Shown here one piece after another: positions 5,961 through 9,392 of a DNA stretch of 9,392 nt. Where the stretch lies: the NCBI GenBank assembly GCA_035278025.1, contig DATEJK010000103.1, positions 1 through 9,392 of the forward strand, given 5' to 3'. The notes below the pieces were generated by a model that was not told the DNA's origin, searched no databases, and was given only the letters and a program-made list of their open reading frames with translations. Within the stretch, counting starts at the first letter, position 1, and the number at the start of each line of letters is the position of its first letter. Origin of the DNA: JAICWP01 sp035278025. GTDB taxonomy: Bacteria; Acidobacteriota; Terriglobia; Terriglobales; Acidobacteriaceae. The translations under genes and the position numbers were made by a program.

Positions 5961-6899
5961 TTACTGAAAACGCTTAGCTGCCCAGGGCGGCGATTGTCCA
6001 CATCGCGCCGCCTCTTCTTTCGTGCCCGAAATGCTGTCGCAGAATTGACGGCGGGCCGCATAGAGGCTGGCATTTGGCTCGAGGACAAAGGGCAAAGGAC
6101 TTGCTGCCTGACTCCTCCCCGTCTCGTCGGGACCAATTCCCGCCTTTGGCGGTGTCTCCTGACATTTGCCGTGGCGGCAAATGTAGGAGCCGGTTAAATA
6201 GCCGATCATCCCACCCACCAAAGTGTCCGAGGGAAAGTGTTTCTTGGCGGTGATGCGAAAGGCGGCAACTGTGCCAGCACCCCCTAGGGCAAGGTACTCC
6301 CACATTCTGCCGGGATATTCTTCGCCCAGTGTGGCTGCCCATGCCGTGCCCACGGCGGCATGCCCGGAGGGAAACGAGGTGCCGCCGTCAAAGAAGTCCC
6401 CATTGCTTCCGGGGCCGGGTCGCTGCCGCTTGAAGATGTATTTCAGCCCGCCTACCGATCCCAGCGCGAACGCCATAGATTCCCATTCGCGCACGGCATC
6501 GTCCCGCCGCTGCCGGTTGTGTTCGTGGCACCCCACGAGGTATTTGATCGTGGACGTGCTCAGGGCGGCTCCTATGAGAATGTTTGAGGTGTAGTTGCTC
6601 TCCCGGCGGTCTTCATGTGCGGAATCGATGCTGTTGCTGACCCGGGTATCGGTTGCAATGAGGGCAGCGGTCGCCCCCGAGAACCCAAGCAGGTATAACG
6701 CATCCCGCCCATTGAGATGGGCAAGCTTGGCGGGCGATTTGGCTATCGCGGTGGCATAGTGGCCAAAGTCCCGCAGTACTTGCTTCGGGACGGCAACGTC
6801 CAAACAGCGGTCTTGCGCCTGGCTATTTTGCGCCAAACAGCAGCAGGCCGTGACCAGCAACAGCATTCGCGAGAATTGCCTGGTTTGCGTGCTGGTCAT
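5961..6899 (-). CDS. exported PAP2-superfamily phosphatase
   Basis: This 312-residue protein has an N-terminal hydrophobic signal (about 12-28, ending in AQNSQAQ), so the catalytic part faces the periplasm. It carries the complete PAP2 (type 2 phosphatidic acid phosphatase / undecaprenyl-pyrophosphate phosphatase) signature: K153-x6-R160-P161, P177-S-G-H180, and R215-x5-H221-x3-D225, with the two catalytic histidines and the Asp. Hydrophobic stretches at about 67-83, 104-120, 200-216 and 226-240 suggest membrane association. Residues from about 250 form a polar, proline-rich tail without a recognisable domain. Probable substrates are lipid phosphates or pyrophosphates of envelope synthesis, but the family also includes acid phosphatases and haloperoxidases. 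It lies 152 nt after the sensor kinase gene on the same strand, and no terminator is seen between them, so co-transcription is possible. No good Shine-Dalgarno precedes the ATG. An alternative in-frame ATG at 6866 would still leave a signal sequence. Confidence 0.87.
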   Translation of the reverse strand: MTSTQTRQFSRMLLLVTACCCLAQNSQAQDRCLDVAVPKQVLRDFGHYATAIAKSPAKLAHLNGRDALYLLGFSGATAALIATDTRVSNSIDSAHEDRRESNYTSNILIGAALSTSTIKYLVGCHEHNRQRRDDAVREWESMAFALGSVGGLKYIFKRQRPGPGSNGDFFDGGTSFPSGHAAVGTAWAATLGEEYPGRMWEYLALGGAGTVAAFRITAKKHFPSDTLVGGMIGYLTGSYICRHGKCQETPPKAGIGPDETGRSQAASPLPFVLEPNASLYAARRQFCDSISGTKEEAARCGQSPPWAAKRFQ

Positions 6900-7051
6900 A
6901 GCCGAGCGCAGGTTGCAGCCGGCGCCTTTGTAATTCCTGAAAATCCTTCAGTACGCAGATTCACTCTCCCCAACCTGAAAAGCTTTCCGTGAGATGCCGG
7001 CTGAGTCACACGGGATGGATGTCCCCGGTTCGGCGCGGACACGTGACCGGT

Positions 7052-8767
7052 CTATCGCGAAACTGAAGCATGGGCAGCCACGCCGGCTTCTGATATGTGC
7101 TCCGGCAGGAAGATTGAAAAGCATGTGCCGCTCCGGCCTGATCGAGTGCTGCTGTGAACGCGGATCGAACCTTCATGTTTTTGCACGATGCCGCTGCTCA
7201 CCCAAAGACCCAGCCCGGTTCCGTGTTCCCCTTTCGTAGTGACAAATGGTTGGAAAAGCCGCTTGCGGTTTTCCGGAGAAATACCCACTCCATTGTCCGC
7301 GATAACTACCCGTACGCCGTACCGCCCAGCATTGCTCCATTCCCGCGACGCGAAAGTGTGCAGCCTGACGGCGCCCCGCTGGCCAATCGCCTCGATGGCG
7401 TTTCCCACAAGGTTGGCGAAAACCTGCCGCAACTCTCCCGGAAAGGCTTTGACGTTCGCCGCCGTGTCATATTGCTTCTGGAGTTTAATGCCGCTCTGCT
7501 CAATCTTTGGCGCGTACAACTCCACCACGCTGTCCAGGAGCTCAGAAAGGCTGATGTCCACAGGAGTTGTGCTTTGCCGGTGGAAGGCGAGCATCTGCTT
7601 GGTTATGTGGGCTGTTCTCTTGACCTCCTGCCCGGCAGCCGAAGCAAATCCTCTGGCGGTCTCACTCAGGGACTTGTCCGATTCAATCAGATACAGAAGA
7701 TTGGTCAGGCATTCCAGAGGATTATTGATTTCATGAGCGATGGTCGCCGCCAGTCTCCCCGTCGCCGCCAGCTTCTCAGACTCTCGCAGAACCTCCTGTG
7801 CCTGAAGCTGGGCCTCTCTGGCGGCTTGCTCGCGGACAAGCCGTTCCCGTTCACCCTCAGCCCGCTCCCGTTCCGCGATGACCGCCGCCAATGTCAGACC
7901 AGAGACCACCAGAACCGCAAAGTAGAGTTGCAGCAGGGCGGCACTCAGCAGCGGAATGTCCCGCGCGAAAGGTCCGGCGCCCTGCGCTGTTGCTGCTGTG
8001 GCGATGGCGGCAATCACCAGGGTTGTTAAGGCGCATCCGCTGACGCCAAACCGTATTGCGCCCCAGATAACGAATGGGAACACCGCAAATCCTAAAACGT
8101 TCAACTTGAGAGTGAATAGCGTTCGATCCGTGAAGATGAAGAAGCAGGCCACGGAGAGCAGCAGGATGAGCGCGGTTAGCTCGGCAATGCGCAGCCGTGG
8201 ACGAATTTTCCACAGCGTCGGAAAAGTCAACGCCAGGGGCGCCACCAGAAGAACTCCCATCCCATCCCCCAGCCAGTACATAAGCCAGGCCGCGCCGATA
8301 TTCGACCATGGGTGGACATGGGTTACGAACAGAACCGCGACCCCGATTGATGCGCTCAAGGTGGTGCTGCCCACGGCGGCGAATACCGTCAGTCCGAGCA
8401 CATCGCGCAAGCGGGACAAGGAAGGATGGAAATCCGGGATTTGATGCAGCAGGAAAGCTCCCGTCACGGCCGCCAGCGTATTGCCCGCCGCAAGACCCAC
8501 TGCGGCGGCGTGCGGAATCGGACTCCAGAAATTGACCAGAAAGGCTCCGGCTGCGATTCCTGGCGAAACCCGATAGCCCCATAGCAGGATGGCAGCCAGC
8601 GCGATCCCGGCGGCAGGCCACACAGGTGAAACGTTGCCGCTGGTGAACGGCGTGGCCAGGCCCAGCCTGCCAGCTGCAAAATATGCGCCGCCGACAATCA
8701 CGACCTGCGACACGTATCTCAGGGCAGGTTTTGCGCGGGCATTCCGTTCCTTGGCGGCTTCGAGCAT
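7052..8767 (-). CDS. MASE1-domain sensor histidine kinase
   Basis: This 571-residue inner-membrane two-component kinase has a multi-pass N-terminal MASE1 sensor (about 18-297). Typical MASE1 features are the early GNVSPVWPAAGIALA segment (44-58) and LMYWLGDGMGVLLVAPLAL (162-180). A charged, coiled-coil linker follows (about 298-335). The kinase core is HisKA with AHEINNPL, phosphoacceptor H345; then the HATPase with an N-box (ANLVGNAIEA, N452/N456), G1 (DNGVGIS, 491-497), F-box (LFQPF, 505-509) and G2 (HGTGLGLW, 515-522). All key residues are present. No PAS, GAF or receiver domain is fused, and no response regulator gene lies in the window, so the partner is unknown. It could control the cytochrome/cupredoxin unit or the phosphatase, but only proximity suggests this. 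The only in-frame ATG before a TAG is at 8767; its AAAGGA is very close to the start codon, an unusual spacing. Confidence 0.92.
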   Translation of the reverse strand: MLEAAKERNARAKPALRYVSQVVIVGGAYFAAGRLGLATPFTSGNVSPVWPAAGIALAAILLWGYRVSPGIAAGAFLVNFWSPIPHAAAVGLAAGNTLAAVTGAFLLHQIPDFHPSLSRLRDVLGLTVFAAVGSTTLSASIGVAVLFVTHVHPWSNIGAAWLMYWLGDGMGVLLVAPLALTFPTLWKIRPRLRIAELTALILLLSVACFFIFTDRTLFTLKLNVLGFAVFPFVIWGAIRFGVSGCALTTLVIAAIATAATAQGAGPFARDIPLLSAALLQLYFAVLVVSGLTLAAVIAERERAEGERERLVREQAAREAQLQAQEVLRESEKLAATGRLAATIAHEINNPLECLTNLLYLIESDKSLSETARGFASAAGQEVKRTAHITKQMLAFHRQSTTPVDISLSELLDSVVELYAPKIEQSGIKLQKQYDTAANVKAFPGELRQVFANLVGNAIEAIGQRGAVRLHTFASREWSNAGRYGVRVVIADNGVGISPENRKRLFQPFVTTKGEHGTGLGLWVSSGIVQKHEGSIRVHSSTRSGRSGTCFSIFLPEHISEAGVAAHASVSR

Positions 8768-8850
8768 GTCCTTTGGAGGGTCTGGTTTACTGAAGATCGG
8801 CTATTGAGGCAAGTTTACCTCTTTTCTCGTTCTCCGGCTGCCCCCCGATT

Positions 8851-9107
8851 CTACGCGGCCTTGCGTTCACCAGGCCTTGCGAACACCCACTCGCGCGGCG
8901 GCCAATTTGCCGGTCCGGAGACGTGGGAGCAGTGCCCCACGCCAGGCTCGATGGGGACAATGCCCAAATGCTCCGGGACCCGCTCCACCAGCGCTCTGGC
9001 CTTAACGCGCGGTCATCGCGGCATAGAATAGATATGGTCGAGGTCGGGCCGGCGTTTGAGCGAATGGACGTTGGTCAAGGAAAGCCGCGCGATTACTGCT
9101 TAGAATT
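8851..9107 (-). pseudogene. frameshifted coding remnant next to the tRNA fragment
   Basis: On the minus strand, directly after the tRNA fragment, one frame reads AAFLDQRPFAQTPARPRP then YLFYAAMTAR and stops at 9002-9004. A second frame, open from 9012, continues with protein-like sequence (VKARALVERVPEHLGIVPI, later GHCSHV and PPREWVFARPGERKAA) to a TAG at 8851-8853. Joined by a one-base shift near 9004-9012, the two would make one ~80-residue C-terminal piece. There is no start codon or ribosome site, and the supposed 5' part is replaced by the tRNA fragment. I read it as the decayed end of a gene cut by an insertion. The family is not recognised; the YLFYA...VPEHLGIV pattern only faintly recalls restriction-endonuclease-like proteins. 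It could also be chance open frames in GC-rich DNA. The flanking 8768-8850 holds the kinase leader and nothing else I can name. Confidence 0.35.
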
Positions 9108-9152
9108 TGGCTGCCCCCCAGGGATTCGAACCCCGATATGCTGATCCAGAGT
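9108..9152 (-). other. 3' half of tRNA-Gln(CTG): probable attachment-site scar
   Basis: On the minus strand the sequence runs from the anticodon loop CTCTGGA (anticodon CTG at 9149-9147) through the 3' anticodon stem TCAGC, a 5-bp T-stem with loop TTCGAAT (9135-9119), acceptor strand GGGGGCA, discriminator G and encoded CCA (9110-9108). A72 and G73 fit tRNA-Gln. The 5' half is missing: the bases before the loop (GCTAGGA) do not pair with TCAGC, and no TGCCCCC acceptor 5' strand or D-arm is found upstream. A tRNA 3' half starting at the anticodon loop is the usual footprint of a tyrosine-recombinase integration (the att copy at the far end of the element). The intact tRNA gene should lie elsewhere, beyond the window. 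Confidence 0.8.
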
Positions 9153-9392
9153 CCTAGCAAGGGCTCTGAAAACAAAGAAATTCCGGCAGTTCCCTCTGCA
9201 GAACGCGGCAAATCTCAGCAAAATCCGCACCACACACGCACCAAAAACAGAGGTGAAAAGTGAGGCCGCGCGTCTCAGACCTCGCCTGTGCCTATCCGCC
9301 TGCGGAGGTTTTCTCGTTCCTGCCCGTCCAGGAACCAACGGTGGTCAGAGTCTGTAGCATGCATAACTTCCAATTCGGCTCCGGTGCTCAGG
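9153..9392. other. gene-poor stretch on the element side of the tRNA scar
   Basis: By the polarity of the tRNA fragment, DNA at higher coordinates would belong to the integrated element and DNA below 9108 to the original chromosome. The start of this stretch (about 9160-9260) is visibly more A-rich than the rest of the window. A minus-strand frame is open from the window edge to a TGA at 9275-9277 (38 residues, including DHRWFLDGQERENLRRRI) and could be the C-terminus of a gene lying mostly outside. I do not recognise it, and no recombinase motif is visible. Confidence 0.35.

Noticed and set aside
6988..7015. CCGTGA ... TCACACGG inverted repeat between the kinase and phosphatase genes
   Set aside because: The half-sites are 13 bases apart and imperfect, unlike the N6 spacing of the two real operator arrays, so it is not counted as a third regulon member.
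7154..8029. Plus-strand open frame of 291 codons inside the kinase region
   Set aside because: It is antisense to the HisKA/HATPase coding sequence, whose motifs are all intact on the minus strand.
9108..9180. Intact tRNA-Gln gene
   Set aside because: Only the 3' half is present; bases upstream of the anticodon loop neither pair with TCAGC nor supply a D-arm or a TGCCCCC acceptor strand.

Overview
The window is GC-rich DNA from a diderm (Gram-negative type) bacterium. The gene mix is a group 4 [NiFe]-hydrogenase-like subunit, an outer-membrane cytochrome, a secreted cupredoxin, an S45 acylase and an MASE1 kinase. Together with short CACCACAAAGG-type intergenic repeats, this is most reminiscent of a soil acidobacterium. 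That assignment is inference; no marker gene is present.

Layout: (1) Positions 1-666, + strand: the end of an operon, with the last 40 codons of an unidentified gene followed by a NuoB-like [4Fe-4S] small subunit of the group 4 [NiFe]-hydrogenase type. (2) 667-909: a convergent intergenic region carrying several degenerate copies of a CCACCACaAAGG-type repeat, two of them facing each other as a hairpin. (3) 910-3303, - strand: a secreted cupredoxin with an amicyanin-like copper loop, its own Rho-independent terminator, and then a protein with an N-terminal CxxCH heme site and a probable outer-membrane beta-barrel (Cyc2-like porin-cytochrome architecture). (4) 3521-5890, + strand: a penicillin-acylase family (S45, Ntn-hydrolase) precursor. 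(5) 5961-8767, - strand: an orphan MASE1 sensor histidine kinase and, downstream of it, an exported PAP2-type phosphatase. (6) 8768-9392: no intact gene. It holds a frameshifted coding remnant and a clean 3' half of tRNA-Gln(CTG) without its 5' half, as left at one edge of an integrated element.

The most interesting part is region 3. The cupredoxin and the porin-cytochrome are separate transcription units, yet each is preceded by the same arrangement: a near-perfect TTGTGA-N6-TCACAA palindrome, then a second weaker TGTGA-N6-TCACA-like site exactly 22 bp closer to the gene. In both cases a 4/6 match to the -10 hexamer lies where it would be if the inner site sat at -41.5 (class II CRP/FNR-type activation). 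An outer-membrane heme-porin and a blue copper protein under one CRP/FNR-family regulator recall the Cyc2/rusticyanin pairing of iron oxidisers. They form a plausible small module moving electrons across the envelope. The direction of electron flow and the substrate cannot be read from the sequence.
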